64,000 nt of DNA from CAKMMH01 sp927798255 (GCA_034180415.1 JAXFOK010000015.1:68528-132527); one strand, 5' to 3'; positions 26,297 to 36,132 are shown, numbered from the stretch's first letter. Translations and numbers: made by a program. The notes: generated by a model from the letters alone, not told the origin.

Positions 26297-27649
26297 ATGA
26301 ATGAATGTCTTGAAATTCAAGGGCCATGCACGTTAAATGGAACAGTAAGAGTAAGTGGAGCAAAAAACGCTGCGCTTCCTATGCTTATTGCTTCGTTTTT
26401 AACAGAAGATGAATGTGTATTTTCAAATGTTCCTTCAATTTCTGATGTTTTAATTCTTTCAAATCTTCAAAAAAGTTTTGGTGGTGAATCATATTATAAC
26501 GAAAAAGAGGGGATTTTTAGAGTTTGTATGAAAAACATAAACTCTGTTTCTGCTAGCTATACTCTCGTAAAAGCGCTTCGTGCTTCTTTTTGGCTTATGG
26601 GACCACTTTTAGCAAGAAAGAGAGAGGCGAAAATTGCACTTCCTGGAGGAGATAAAATAGGAACTCGTGCTGTTGATATGCATTTAGATGCTTTTAAAAA
26701 AATGGGTGCAACAATATCACTAGAACATGGTATCGTTCATGCTATAGCAGAAGACGGACTAAAACCTCAAGAAATTTCATTTTATTTTCCATCAGTTGGT
26801 GCAACACATCAAGTGCTTATGGCGGGTGCGTTAACAGAGGGGGAGACTGTAATAAATAATCCTGCTAAAGAACCCGAGGTAATAGCTCTTGCTAATATGC
26901 TTTGCAATATGGGAGCAGAAATAGAGGGAGCTGGAACTGAAAGAATTGTAATTCACGGAAAAAGTAGACTTCGAGGAACAACAGAAGAAATAATAGGTGA
27001 TAGAATAGAGGCAGGAACTTATATCGTATCTGGCGCGCTTTGTGGTGAAAAAGTAAGAGTTGAAGGATTTAAAACAGAATATTTAGGAAACTTTTTAGAA
27101 ATTTTAAGAGAAATAGGAGTAAATTTTAAAGCAGGTGATGATTTTGTTGAGGTTTATAAAAGTACCTCGTTAAAGCCTGTTCATATTCAAACAGCGCCTT
27201 TTCCTGGATTTGCTACTGATTTACATCCTGCACTTGCTGTGCTTTTATTTATGATAAATGGCACTAGTACAATTAAAGAGACGGTTTATGACTCAAGGTT
27301 TGCCTATGTGTCAGAAATTGTGCGAATGGGAGGAGAGGCAATGACAAGGAATAATAGCGAAGCTTCTACAAAAAGAGATTTGACAAATCTTACACAAGGT
27401 TTATATGATAATACAGTGAGCATTACAGGACCTTGCAATTTAATGGGTACATCAGTAGAGGCTCATGATGTTCGCTGTGGCGCTGCGCTTGTTCTTGCCG
27501 GGCTTGTAGCAAATGGATTAACAAGAATTTATGAACCAGAACATATAAAAAGAGCATATCTAAATATTGATAAAAAATTAGAAAGTCTTGGGGCGAATGT
27601 GTACTTTAAAGATAATAGCTATGAGGACTTTAATTTTGTTGGGTGTTAA
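26297..27649 (+). CDS. murA: UDP-GlcNAc 1-carboxyvinyltransferase with Cys-to-Asp active site
   Basis: First committed step of peptidoglycan synthesis: transfer of enolpyruvate from PEP to UDP-GlcNAc. It shows SGAKNAALPML (Lys 23), the Arg in VKALRASFWLMGP, and FPGFATDLHPAL with the general-base Asp. In the PEP loop, where most MurA have GGCxIGxRPVD, this protein has GGDKIGTRAVD, so the residue equivalent to Cys115 is Asp 119. A few MurA (mycobacteria, chlamydiae) carry the same change and are naturally insensitive to fosfomycin. Length is 450, slightly long. Starts 24 bases after glyS. Confidence 0.95.
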   Translation: MNECLEIQGPCTLNGTVRVSGAKNAALPMLIASFLTEDECVFSNVPSISDVLILSNLQKSFGGESYYNEKEGIFRVCMKNINSVSASYTLVKALRASFWLMGPLLARKREAKIALPGGDKIGTRAVDMHLDAFKKMGATISLEHGIVHAIAEDGLKPQEISFYFPSVGATHQVLMAGALTEGETVINNPAKEPEVIALANMLCNMGAEIEGAGTERIVIHGKSRLRGTTEEIIGDRIEAGTYIVSGALCGEKVRVEGFKTEYLGNFLEILREIGVNFKAGDDFVEVYKSTSLKPVHIQTAPFPGFATDLHPALAVLLFMINGTSTIKETVYDSRFAYVSEIVRMGGEAMTRNNSEASTKRDLTNLTQGLYDNTVSITGPCNLMGTSVEAHDVRCGAALVLAGLVANGLTRIYEPEHIKRAYLNIDKKLESLGANVYFKDNSYEDFNFVGC

Positions 27650-27731
27650 ATTCTGACATTTTTTTAATTTTAGTATTAGATCTTTACTCTTCAATTTTAA
27701 AATATTATCTCTTGATTAGGTGTGGGGAAAT

Positions 27732-29849
27732 ATGGTGTATGAAAGAAAAGATAATCAAAGTAATAGTAACAATGGGCGCAAAAGAATATTACCTGAATTA
27801 AGAAGTGGTTCTATAGATAGTCTCCATCGTAGAAGTAATGGTGGAATTTTAAATTCTGGTTTTACACAGAGACGTATCTTAAATGGTGGATTAAGAAATG
27901 GTGCCCCATTTGAAAGTAGAAATTTTACATCACTTCAAGATGCAATTAGTGAAAATAATGGCACAGCTAATAATAGAAAATCATCTTTAAGTCCTCTCTT
28001 GGAAAGTATAAGAGTAGAATTTATTGCTTTAAATATAGCAAAGTCTTTCGAAGCAAGAAAATTAGGGGTAAAGAAATGGGAGAAATTATATAGTTCAAGA
28101 CCTCAAGACCAAGCATTATCTAAAGTTCTTATTGAAATAATGAATGCTGCTAGTAGTATCGATATAAAACCACTAAATGAATATTTTGAATATATAAGAA
28201 CATTAAATGAGGACACTGTAATAAATGTTAATCCTAGTTATAGTGAAGAATTACATACAGCAATTGATTTAATTTGCGAACAAAGAGATAGCGAAATAAT
28301 ATCAGGTAATTTCAAATTTCCAGAAAATCAAGATAAGTTAAGTAATTATATTTATAGTTTATCTCAAAAAATAATTGATATTGTAAAAGATAGCCAATAT
28401 TTGAAAAATTGGGATGCAGAAAAATGTATGAACTTATTAATGGGGATTTGTTCTGTTGTTTGTTTCGAAAGTGTACCTCAGTATTTAGATAAAATTAGAG
28501 ATCAATTTGTTTCTGGTAAATATGTAAAGGATTATTTTTTATTTACAGAATGGGTGAAAGCAGTTCAGGAAATAGTGTTTAATGTAGCAAATGACCTGAT
28601 GAAAGATGATCAAACACGCAAGCTCTCTGAATTTAAGAGTTCTTTAGATAGTTTTAAAAATGCACATATTAAGAAATATACATATCCAGTATCTGGCTCC
28701 TTAAGTATATTTTCTAACAATATATCTAATTTTGAATCTTTTTTAAGTTTTTTATATAAAGTTATTAATGTTATAAAAGATAATAGTTTATTGCCTAAAA
28801 TTAATGAAAGGCTAAAAAAGCATACGTGGATGCAAGAGTGGCCATATAATTCGACTGATATCGAAGAAGCAAAGCTAAAGGGTGGTATCATTTTAACTAT
28901 TCGTACTAGGGATAATGAAGATTTTATATTTTATTATGATACTAAAAATAAGGTAGACACTGTTGGTATTGTTGATACTAAAGATGAGGATATCAATGGG
29001 CATTCTGTTAAATTAGTTTCGTTATCTCCTGAAATGAATGTAGGAGTGTTGGAAACTATTAATAATTGTGCTTGCTTTAGCATAGATCATTTAAATAATG
29101 TTTATACTCATGATATCGATAGGCATATAAATCAAGATGATAAGTGTAAATGTGAGCTTAGGGATAATGGAAAACGTCTTCTTAAATTAGGTAAGACATT
29201 TCTTGGAATACTAGAAAAAGAAATTCAAGGTATTTTTGATCCTTTGGAGTCATGTCATCCTATTATGGTAAATGTTAATGAAGGTGTCGGCTATTGTAAT
29301 ATTATTGGAACGAAAAAGTTTTTTCAGGAAAACACAGATCGTTTCATAAAAGTAAGTCATGATAAAGAGCATATTGTAGCTTTTTATGATGATATTGCTA
29401 AAGATGAAGAAGGTTTGAGTTATGTTTTTAAATTAGATATTATCTCATATTTTCGTTCGGGATATATACAAAGAGAAGTCAAACATGAAGATAAAGAGAT
29501 AAAAAGTCAGCTAGATGTTGATTATAGCAAACCATTACAAGAAAGAGAATATCTTGATAAGATACTACAGTATATAAGAAAAGTTAGAGGAGTTAATGCT
29601 AATAAGGTAAGTTTAGAATGGTTAGAAAAATTTCTTAAACCAATTGGTGTTTTTAGAATAAATAAAGACGAAGGTAAAGGTGACCATTCTAAATTAAGAA
29701 TGCAAGTTAACGATGAAGGTTTTTGGTCACTTTCACCTAAAATAATAAAAGAAGGTATCTATTTGACTTCAATTGGCGAAATAATCAAAGCTTTGAATTT
29801 AACATGTAAACAAGTATATGAAATATGTGTTCTTGGAAAAAATGAGTAA
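27732..29849 (+). CDS. large hypothetical protein with HicA-like C terminus
   Basis: A 705-residue protein of no recognised family, with no signal peptide or membrane helix. The first ~90 residues are Asn/Arg/Gly/Ser-rich and probably disordered, with LNGGLRNG-type near repeats. Residues ~100-400 look all-helical. A central beta-rich region (GGIILTIRTRDNEDFIFYYD; HSVKLVSLSPEM) follows. The last ~80 residues (EWLEKFLKPIGVFRI, KGDHSKLRM, IYLTSIGEIIKALNL) resemble the HicA/YcfA double-stranded-RNA-binding-like fold, with a GDH where HicA has GSH. The frame can also start at GTG 27720; ATG 27732 lies after GTGGGGA. It stands alone between murA and lpxL. Confidence 0.6.
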   Translation: MVYERKDNQSNSNNGRKRILPELRSGSIDSLHRRSNGGILNSGFTQRRILNGGLRNGAPFESRNFTSLQDAISENNGTANNRKSSLSPLLESIRVEFIALNIAKSFEARKLGVKKWEKLYSSRPQDQALSKVLIEIMNAASSIDIKPLNEYFEYIRTLNEDTVINVNPSYSEELHTAIDLICEQRDSEIISGNFKFPENQDKLSNYIYSLSQKIIDIVKDSQYLKNWDAEKCMNLLMGICSVVCFESVPQYLDKIRDQFVSGKYVKDYFLFTEWVKAVQEIVFNVANDLMKDDQTRKLSEFKSSLDSFKNAHIKKYTYPVSGSLSIFSNNISNFESFLSFLYKVINVIKDNSLLPKINERLKKHTWMQEWPYNSTDIEEAKLKGGIILTIRTRDNEDFIFYYDTKNKVDTVGIVDTKDEDINGHSVKLVSLSPEMNVGVLETINNCACFSIDHLNNVYTHDIDRHINQDDKCKCELRDNGKRLLKLGKTFLGILEKEIQGIFDPLESCHPIMVNVNEGVGYCNIIGTKKFFQENTDRFIKVSHDKEHIVAFYDDIAKDEEGLSYVFKLDIISYFRSGYIQREVKHEDKEIKSQLDVDYSKPLQEREYLDKILQYIRKVRGVNANKVSLEWLEKFLKPIGVFRINKDEGKGDHSKLRMQVNDEGFWSLSPKIIKEGIYLTSIGEIIKALNLTCKQVYEICVLGKNE

Positions 29850-29995
29850 GATTAAGGCAAAGATGCTTAACTAATTAAAAATTAATCTTAAAACTTGAAA
29901 AATATTCTTATTTGTTAGATACTTATTAGAGCCTTAAAAAAATAGGTTGAGAGTTTTTAGTATGATTTTTAATAAATTATTGTATTGTTTAGTAT

Positions 29996-30919
29996 ATGTT
30001 TAACACGGTAGTAGACTATTTTGTATACTTAATATTTAGATTATTAATGTTTCTTTTATATATTTTTCCTAAGAAACTTGTATTAAAAGTTCTTTCTTCG
30101 TATGCAAAATTAATTCTAAAACATAATGAATTATATAGAAAAGTTACATTAGTAAATTTAGGTTTTGCATATCCTGAAAAAAGTGTTGACGAACGTCTTG
30201 TATTTATTGATAAAATTTGTGAAGAGCTTGCAAGGACTTTTTATGATGTAATAAGAATACCTCATTTATCAAAAGAATGGATTGAAAAGCATATTAGTTT
30301 TGAATCAAAAAATGCGTTAAATAATAAATATTCGAATAAGTTGCCAATTATTTTTGTTACAGGTCATTTAGGAAGTTTCGAGCTTTTAATTTATTCTTGT
30401 TCTTTATTAAAAGGTAATCCTATAAGCATTGTAGTTAGAAGTTTTAATAATAAATTTATTGATAAATATTGGAATGATATACGTCAGAGATACGGAAGTA
30501 AAGTCATAAAAAAAGATGGTGCTTATAAGACTACATTAAAAGCTATTAGAAATAATAATGATATTGGTTTCCCTTTTGATCAAAATATGAAAAAAAATGA
30601 TGCTGTATTTGTTGATTTTTTTGGTAAAAAAGCAGCTACTTCTAAAACATTAGCAGTCCTTGCGTTAAGGCATCATATTCCAGTGGTGTTTGCATATATG
30701 AAAAATCTTGGTAACGACAAATATGCAATAAAAACAAAAGAGTGCTATTATGATGATATTTATAATAATGAATCTTTAAATCATGATGAAAAGATAGAGG
30801 CTTTTACAAGCCGAGCTATGGGGATATTTGAAGAACATGTAAGAGAGTTTCCTACTGGTTGGTTTTGGATGCATAGGCGCTGGAAAACAAGACCAGAAGG
30901 TGAAGAAAGATTTTATTAA
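29996..30919 (+). CDS. lpxL: lipid A acyltransferase, LpxL/HtrB family
   Basis: Inner-membrane acyltransferase adding a secondary acyl chain to lipid A. An N-terminal membrane helix (FVYLIFRLLMFLLYIFP) precedes the catalytic HxxxxE in TGHLGSFEL, then PFDQNMKKNDAVFVDFFG and the C-terminal PTGWFWMHRRWKTRP, all family hallmarks. Length (307) is normal. Which acyl chain or position (LpxL, LpxM or LpxP) cannot be told. No strong ribosome site is visible before ATG 29996. Confidence 0.88.
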   Translation: MFNTVVDYFVYLIFRLLMFLLYIFPKKLVLKVLSSYAKLILKHNELYRKVTLVNLGFAYPEKSVDERLVFIDKICEELARTFYDVIRIPHLSKEWIEKHISFESKNALNNKYSNKLPIIFVTGHLGSFELLIYSCSLLKGNPISIVVRSFNNKFIDKYWNDIRQRYGSKVIKKDGAYKTTLKAIRNNNDIGFPFDQNMKKNDAVFVDFFGKKAATSKTLAVLALRHHIPVVFAYMKNLGNDKYAIKTKECYYDDIYNNESLNHDEKIEAFTSRAMGIFEEHVREFPTGWFWMHRRWKTRPEGEERFY

Positions 30920-30942
30920 TTGATTTGATTGCTAATTGATTT

Positions 30943-30986
30943 GATAAGAAAAGGGATAAAATTAAAATTTTATCCCTCTTCTTATC
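30943..30986. terminator. bidirectional terminator hairpin
   Basis: GATAAGAAAAGGGATAAAATT (30943-30963) pairs with 30966-30986 over 21 positions with one mismatch and a very short loop. It lies between convergent lpxL and the acidic-protein gene, and can stop transcription from both sides. Confidence 0.8.
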
Positions 30987-31011
30987 TGATTTTAGGCTTT
31001 GTTATCTTTAA

Positions 31012-31524
31012 CTATCTTCTTTTACGACGTCCTCTTGATGGACGGTTGTCGTCGTCATCATCATCGTCGTCGTCATCATAGTCCTCGTCATCATCGTAAT
31101 CATCATCGTCGTCGTCATCATAATCGTCATCGTCGTAATCATTCAGATCGATCTCTTCATCTCCATCATCAAAGTCATCGTCATCATCATCAGAGTCTGT
31201 ATCTTCTTCAATTTCTGAGAAACAATTAGGATCGATTTCTTCTAATGCGTCAACTAGAGCTGAAAAAATTGCAGCAAATTCTTCTGTTGCAACATCGTCT
31301 GAATCAATTACACTATCAATTGCAAGCTTTAGCTCTGAAACCATTGCAGCATCAACTTCTTCTGCTAATGCTTCTTCATCATCGTTTTCTTCATCTTCGA
31401 AATCATCATCTTCTTCACGCTCACCAGAGTTAAATTTTTCTTCTAATTCTTCCTGAAGCTCAGCATATGCTTCTGCTAATTGTGATAATGCTGAAACTAA
31501 TTTATCGTTTGCATGTGATGCCAT
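31012..31524 (-). CDS. highly acidic poly-Asp protein with basic tail
   Basis: A 170-residue protein of no recognised family. Residues ~1-100 are amphipathic helices rich in Ala, Glu and Leu (LVSALSQLAEAYAELQEELEE; EEFAAIFSALVDALEEID). Residues ~107-160 are almost pure Asp with scattered Tyr. The last ten residues flip to strongly basic (RPSRGRRKRR). A strong AAGGAG site eight bases before ATG 31524 and a flanking two-way terminator show it is a true gene. The long GAC/GAT run creates a His/Arg-rich antisense frame that is not a gene. A cation-binding, DNA-mimic or nucleoid-associated role is conceivable but unsupported. Confidence 0.75.
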   Translation of the reverse strand: MASHANDKLVSALSQLAEAYAELQEELEEKFNSGEREEDDDFEDEENDDEEALAEEVDAAMVSELKLAIDSVIDSDDVATEEFAAIFSALVDALEEIDPNCFSEIEEDTDSDDDDDDFDDGDEEIDLNDYDDDDYDDDDDDDYDDDEDYDDDDDDDDDDNRPSRGRRKRR

Positions 31525-31883
31525 ATTATCAATTCTCCTTAAATTAAATGCCTATATGTAATACATACAGTAACAACTTTTTTAGAAAAAGTTTTAACTA
31601 TATTCATACAAAATAAATATAAAGTAATTATTAATAACAATATAAATTTACATATAATTAGTAACCTATAAATAACATATAAATCAATAGGTAAAATCAA
31701 AAATTTTTCATTTTTTTTTGAATATTTATTCTTAATAACTAATAATTTAGTCTTTTAATGTTATTAAAGTTAACTTATTATAAAATAGTAATGTAATTTA
31801 TGTAAATTATTAGTGATTTTAATAAAACTATTATAATTCTTGTTTTTTTATAAATCATGATTTGTTTAAAAGATAAGTAGGTT
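31525..31883. promoter_or_regulatory. divergent AT-rich intergenic region
   Basis: A 359-base spacer of very high AT content between the acidic-protein gene and ftsK, presumably holding both promoters. AACTTTTTT-AG-AAAAAGTT (about 31568-31587) forms a small hairpin, and ACCTAT...ATAGGT surrounds about 31665-31695. I see no open frame of note and no flagellar-type box. Confidence 0.35.
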
Positions 31884-34466
31884 ATGTCAGACAAAAGAAG
31901 ATCAACAAAGAGGCAAAAAAGTCAAGGAGTGACAAGTAGGCCTTCTAAAAATAGTGAAAAAGAAAAAGCTCCTATAAAAAATTTTAGTACAGAATTTCTA
32001 ATTTTTGTATTATCCATAATTACGATTTTTTTAACATGTAGTATTTTGTCATGCAAGCCAATTTTAGAAAATGGAAAGGCTTCTAATTTAATGGGGCCGC
32101 TTGGCCATTTTTTAGGGACATTACTAAAAGGAAGTCTTGGTTGGGCATCTCTTGCAATTATTTGTTGGTTTTTCGTTGCTATTTTATTTAATTTTAATTC
32201 ATTAAAAAATAAAAATAAGAAAAAAGATGAATCACCTAAATATAGAATAGAAATAAGACTTATTTCTTTAATTTTAAGTATTATTTGTTTTGCCACATTT
32301 GTTGCTTTAATGTTTGGAAGTGTAGGGGGAGGAGATGTCGGTAACAATATAGCAAAAGTGTCCTCAAAATATATAGGAAAACTTGGAGCTGGAATTTTAT
32401 CACTTAGTTTCTTTGTAATATTAACAGGTTTTGTTTTAAATTATACTTTTGAAGAATTTGGCCATTTAGTTTTTCAAGGTATAAAAATATTTGCTAAATA
32501 TACCTTTTTAGTTTTTCCTTATTATTGTTTCCAAGGTTTTCTTTATATTTTACAGAAGATATTTTATCCAATAAAAGACTACGTACGATTTCTATATCCT
32601 GAAGAAGAAGAAGAAGAAGAAGAGCTTCCTAAACCAAGAAGAAGAAGAAATAGAATTGAGGAAAAGAAAGAGGAAGAGTACGAAGAAGAAGATGAAGAGG
32701 AAGAATGTGAAGAAGACGAGGATGCCCAAGAAGATGAGGAAGGGGAAGAAGAAGATGAGGAAGAAGGTTATGAAATTTTAGTAAAAAGAAATAATCCAAA
32801 AGATAGTGTAAGATCTATTCGAGAAGCTGATAAGGCAATAAGAAATGCTCAGAAGATTTCTATGGCTTGGTGCGATGATGAAAAATTTATAAATTATGTT
32901 CCCCCTAGTTTGTCTTTATTAAAAAAATCCCCCAATGATACCGGGCAAGATGAAAACGATGATGAGTTAGTTGAAAAATCAAGAATTATTGAAAAAAAAT
33001 TAAAAGATTTTGGAATACTAGGTCATGTTAAAGAGGTTCATTTAGGACCTGTGATTACTCTTTTTGAATTTGAGCCAGCTCCAGGAGTAAGAGTCGGAAA
33101 GATAGCGTCTCTTCATGGAGACCTTGCTATGGGACTTAAGGCAAGTTCTATAAGGATTATAGCTCCAATTCCTAAAAAAGGTACTGTTGGTATTGAAGTT
33201 CCAAATAAAGTAAGAGATTTAGTACGTCTTAGAGATATTTTAGAAAGTGAAGCATTTGTTAATGCAAAATCAATATTAACAGTTCCTATTGGAAAAGATA
33301 TTTATGGTGAAGCTATGATTGCAGATATTGCTAAGATGCCACACCTTTTAATAGCTGGAGCTACAGGAACAGGAAAATCTGTTTTTATTAATACACTTCT
33401 TATTAGTTTACTTTATAGAGCAAATCCTGCTGAGCTTGGACTTATTTTAATTGACCCTAAAATATTAGAGCTTAGCGTTTATGAGGGAATTCCTCATCTA
33501 AAGGTTCCTGTAGTTACTACTCCAAAACAGGCACAAGCTGTTTTACTCTGGGCTATTGATGAGATGGAAAGGCGTTATCGACTAATTAAAAAATATGGAG
33601 TTAGAAATATTGATGGTTATAACGCGATAGTAAGAGGTGAAGTACAATTAGAGAATCCTATAAGAGAATTTAAAGGAGATAACTTTATAGAGCTTTCTGA
33701 TGAAAATGTTATAGAGGATGGTACTATTAGTGATGATATTTATGAAGAGAATGAATTTCATGCTAAAGGTGAAAAATTGAAACCACTATCAAAAATTGTG
33801 ATAGTAGTAGATGAGCTTGCAGATTTAATGTTTACGGCTGGGCGTGAGATTGAAGATTCTATCACTCGTCTTGCGCAAAAAGCTCGTGCTGCAGGAATAC
33901 ATTTAATTCTTGCTACACAAAGACCATCAGTTGATGTAATTACTGGATTAATTAAAGCAAATTTTCCAGCAAGAGTATCTTTTAGAGTTTCTAGTATTTT
34001 CGACTCAAAGACAATTTTAGATACTACAGGGGCTGAAAAGCTTTTAGGAAATGGTGATATGTTGTATATGCAACCAGGTGGAATTGCAAATATTAGAGCA
34101 CATGGCGCATTTATTGAAGATGCTGAAGTTATAAGAGTTATAAATAGTATAAAGAAACAAGCAAAACCAAATTATGATGAACAAATAATCAAGATGTGTG
34201 AAAAATTGTCTAAGGAGGGAGACGGGGATGATACTCAAGATGATGAAGATAGAGATGAGTTATACGATAAGGCTGTTGAATATGTAGTGCAAAAAGGCCA
34301 AGCTTCTACTTCTATGATTCAACGTGTGTTTAGAATTGGTTACAATAGAGCTGCAAGAATAATTGACACGATGGAGCGAAACGGAATTATTGGCCCTATG
34401 GATGGCGCAAAGCCAAGAGAAGTCCTAGCAAATAATTATGAAGAAGATGATGAGGAAATAGTTTAA
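31884..34466 (+). CDS. ftsK: DNA translocase FtsK with acidic linker
   Basis: Septal DNA pump that moves chromosome dimers and termini at division. Four N-terminal membrane helices cover residues ~35-195. A linker (~245-300) with long Glu runs broken by a basic RRRRNR patch follows. The motor carries the alpha/beta parts, Walker A AGATGTGKS near residue 490, LILIDPKILELSVYEGIPHL and Walker B IVVVDELADLM. The C-terminal gamma winged helix (QASTSMIQRVFRIGYNRAARIID) recognises polar DNA motifs. The 860-residue length is typical of short-linker FtsK/SpoIIIE. The acidic linker fits the acidic tracts seen in other proteins here. Confidence 0.95.
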   Translation: MSDKRRSTKRQKSQGVTSRPSKNSEKEKAPIKNFSTEFLIFVLSIITIFLTCSILSCKPILENGKASNLMGPLGHFLGTLLKGSLGWASLAIICWFFVAILFNFNSLKNKNKKKDESPKYRIEIRLISLILSIICFATFVALMFGSVGGGDVGNNIAKVSSKYIGKLGAGILSLSFFVILTGFVLNYTFEEFGHLVFQGIKIFAKYTFLVFPYYCFQGFLYILQKIFYPIKDYVRFLYPEEEEEEEELPKPRRRRNRIEEKKEEEYEEEDEEEECEEDEDAQEDEEGEEEDEEEGYEILVKRNNPKDSVRSIREADKAIRNAQKISMAWCDDEKFINYVPPSLSLLKKSPNDTGQDENDDELVEKSRIIEKKLKDFGILGHVKEVHLGPVITLFEFEPAPGVRVGKIASLHGDLAMGLKASSIRIIAPIPKKGTVGIEVPNKVRDLVRLRDILESEAFVNAKSILTVPIGKDIYGEAMIADIAKMPHLLIAGATGTGKSVFINTLLISLLYRANPAELGLILIDPKILELSVYEGIPHLKVPVVTTPKQAQAVLLWAIDEMERRYRLIKKYGVRNIDGYNAIVRGEVQLENPIREFKGDNFIELSDENVIEDGTISDDIYEENEFHAKGEKLKPLSKIVIVVDELADLMFTAGREIEDSITRLAQKARAAGIHLILATQRPSVDVITGLIKANFPARVSFRVSSIFDSKTILDTTGAEKLLGNGDMLYMQPGGIANIRAHGAFIEDAEVIRVINSIKKQAKPNYDEQIIKMCEKLSKEGDGDDTQDDEDRDELYDKAVEYVVQKGQASTSMIQRVFRIGYNRAARIIDTMERNGIIGPMDGAKPREVLANNYEEDDEEIV

Positions 34467-34470
34467 TGTG

Positions 34471-35353
34471 TTACAATGAAAACATTTTTTTTAAATTTAA
34501 AGAAGCTTCATATATACTATTTTTAGAAAGATTTTTATGAGTTTTATTAATTTCTTTAATAGCTGTTTTTAATGTTTCATTTTTATTTTTAATAAGATAA
34601 TCAACTAACAGTGCTTCAATTGAAAAATTATTGCAAGGACTATTTATATTTCCTTTTTCTTTATTTTCAGTATTAGTATTTATAACAAGAGCATACTCTC
34701 CTTTTTCTGAAGCTTCATTATTTTCAAGTTCATTTAGCACGGAACTTGGCATGCCTCTATAAATTCTTTCAAATTTTTTTGTTAAATCATTACAAAGGCA
34801 AAGAGAGAAAAAATTATAATCATCAGCTAAAATTTTAATTGTTTTTAATATTCTTTTAGGTGATTCATAAAAAACAAAAATATTATTTAATTTGTCTTCT
34901 AATAGTTTATTAAAAAGAGAAGTTAATTCTTTTTTTTTCTCTTGGTAAAAATCCTAAGAAAGAAAAAGAAAGTGCGTTAAATCCAGAGAGCGCGACACTT
35001 GAAAGCACTGCGCTAGCACCGGGAATACATGTAACATTAATATTATTTTTTATTGCTTCATTTACAAGAATATAGCCAGGGTCAGAAATACAAGGCATTC
35101 CTGCATCAGACATAAGTCCAACATTATTTCCATTTAATAATTTATCAATAAAAAATTTTACTTTCGACAATTCATTAAATTTATGATTTGAAAAGAGGGG
35201 TTTTTTAATATTATATTTATTTAGTAGGATAATTGACTTTCTTGTGTCTTCTACAGCTATTAAATCAAGAGAGTTTAGTGTTTCTATAGCGCGATAAGAA
35301 AAATCATCTAAATTCCCAATTGGTGTTGCTATAACATAAAGAGTGCCTTTCAT
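34471..35353 (-). pseudogene. rsmI: 16S rRNA 2'-O-methyltransferase RsmI, frameshifted at an A9 run
   Basis: The first 140 or so codons from ATG 35353 give a clear RsmI N terminus: GTLYVIATPIGNLDDFSYRA, AVEDTRKS, SDAGMPCISDPG, IPGASAVLSSVALSG and FLGFLPREKK. The frame then stops at 34910 just after nine consecutive A (plus-strand T run 34930-34938). The missing part continues in the next frame: ELTSLFNKLLE, FVFYESPKRILKTI, NDLTKKFERIYRG and GEYALVIN, ending at 34471 with a normal RsmI C terminus. Eight A would restore one 290-odd-residue protein. It may be phase-variable, rescued by slippage, truly dead, or a sequence error. Confidence 0.85.
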
Positions 35354-35390
35354 AAGATGATATATTATACCATTTTTAATTTTTTTTATA

Positions 35391-36080
35391 TTATTTTAAC
35401 ATGTTATTTATAACAAAATCTCTAGTATATACTTTTACATTTTCTTTATTTTTTTCAAATGAATCTTTTAAGCTATATTGAACTTCTTTAAAAGATTTGA
35501 TGTCGTTATTTTCTAAAATATTTTTTAAAATATTCTTATTATATTGAAACCCTAAAAGCGTAATAATAAAAATCCAAGCAAATGTTATACACACGTTTTT
35601 AATTAAGCTTATTGAATTTCTAAAGATATGAAATAGTGCATACAAAAGTATACAAACCATTATTACAGTTTTATACTCTTTAAAAGCTGAGTTCATAAAT
35701 TGAGGTGTGCCTATTGAGATTGTAAGAACAAATATTAATGCAAAACTTAAAGAGTTTCTTATAAAATTTGAATATCCACCTTCTTTATTTGATTTAACGA
35801 TAAACAACATTAGGAATATTATTATACACCAAAGACTTATTACCGCTAAAAGTGGAGAAACACCACCTAGATTTTCTTCTAAGAATTTATATGCAGTTTC
35901 ATTTTGAAGTGCTAAGTAACTACTTGCTGATAGAGCTGTTAACACAAGAAGTGGGATTCTTATTATAAAACCAATAAATGTAAAACCTATTAAGATCCAC
36001 TCATTGTAAGAAAAAGTTTGAAGGAAATTATAAATTGACTCATTATATTTTTCATATAGTGATATTAAAATTTCTTTCAT
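35391..36080 (-). CDS. hypothetical multi-pass membrane protein
   Basis: A 229-residue protein of no recognised family. About five hydrophobic helices are visible (WILIGFTFIGFIIRIPLLVL; LLAVISLWCIIIFLMLFIV; LSFALIFVLTISIG; VIMVCILLYALFHIF; VCITFAWIFIITLLGF), then a charged cytoplasmic or periplasmic tail of about 50 residues. AGGAG stands 12 bases before the start. It lies upstream of rsmI and downstream of the HhH protein on the same strand. Confidence 0.6.
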   Translation of the reverse strand: MKEILISLYEKYNESIYNFLQTFSYNEWILIGFTFIGFIIRIPLLVLTALSASSYLALQNETAYKFLEENLGGVSPLLAVISLWCIIIFLMLFIVKSNKEGGYSNFIRNSLSFALIFVLTISIGTPQFMNSAFKEYKTVIMVCILLYALFHIFRNSISLIKNVCITFAWIFIITLLGFQYNKNILKNILENNDIKSFKEVQYSLKDSFEKNKENVKVYTRDFVINNMLK

Positions 36081-36132
36081 ATTACCATGTCTCCTTGCAT
36101 TGAATCTTTAAATTGCTCTTTTTACCTTTTTT

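Noticed and set aside
30999..31229. His/Arg-rich open frame on the plus strand
   Set aside because: It is the antisense of the poly-Asp run of the minus-strand acidic gene, which has a strong ribosome site and a bordering terminator.
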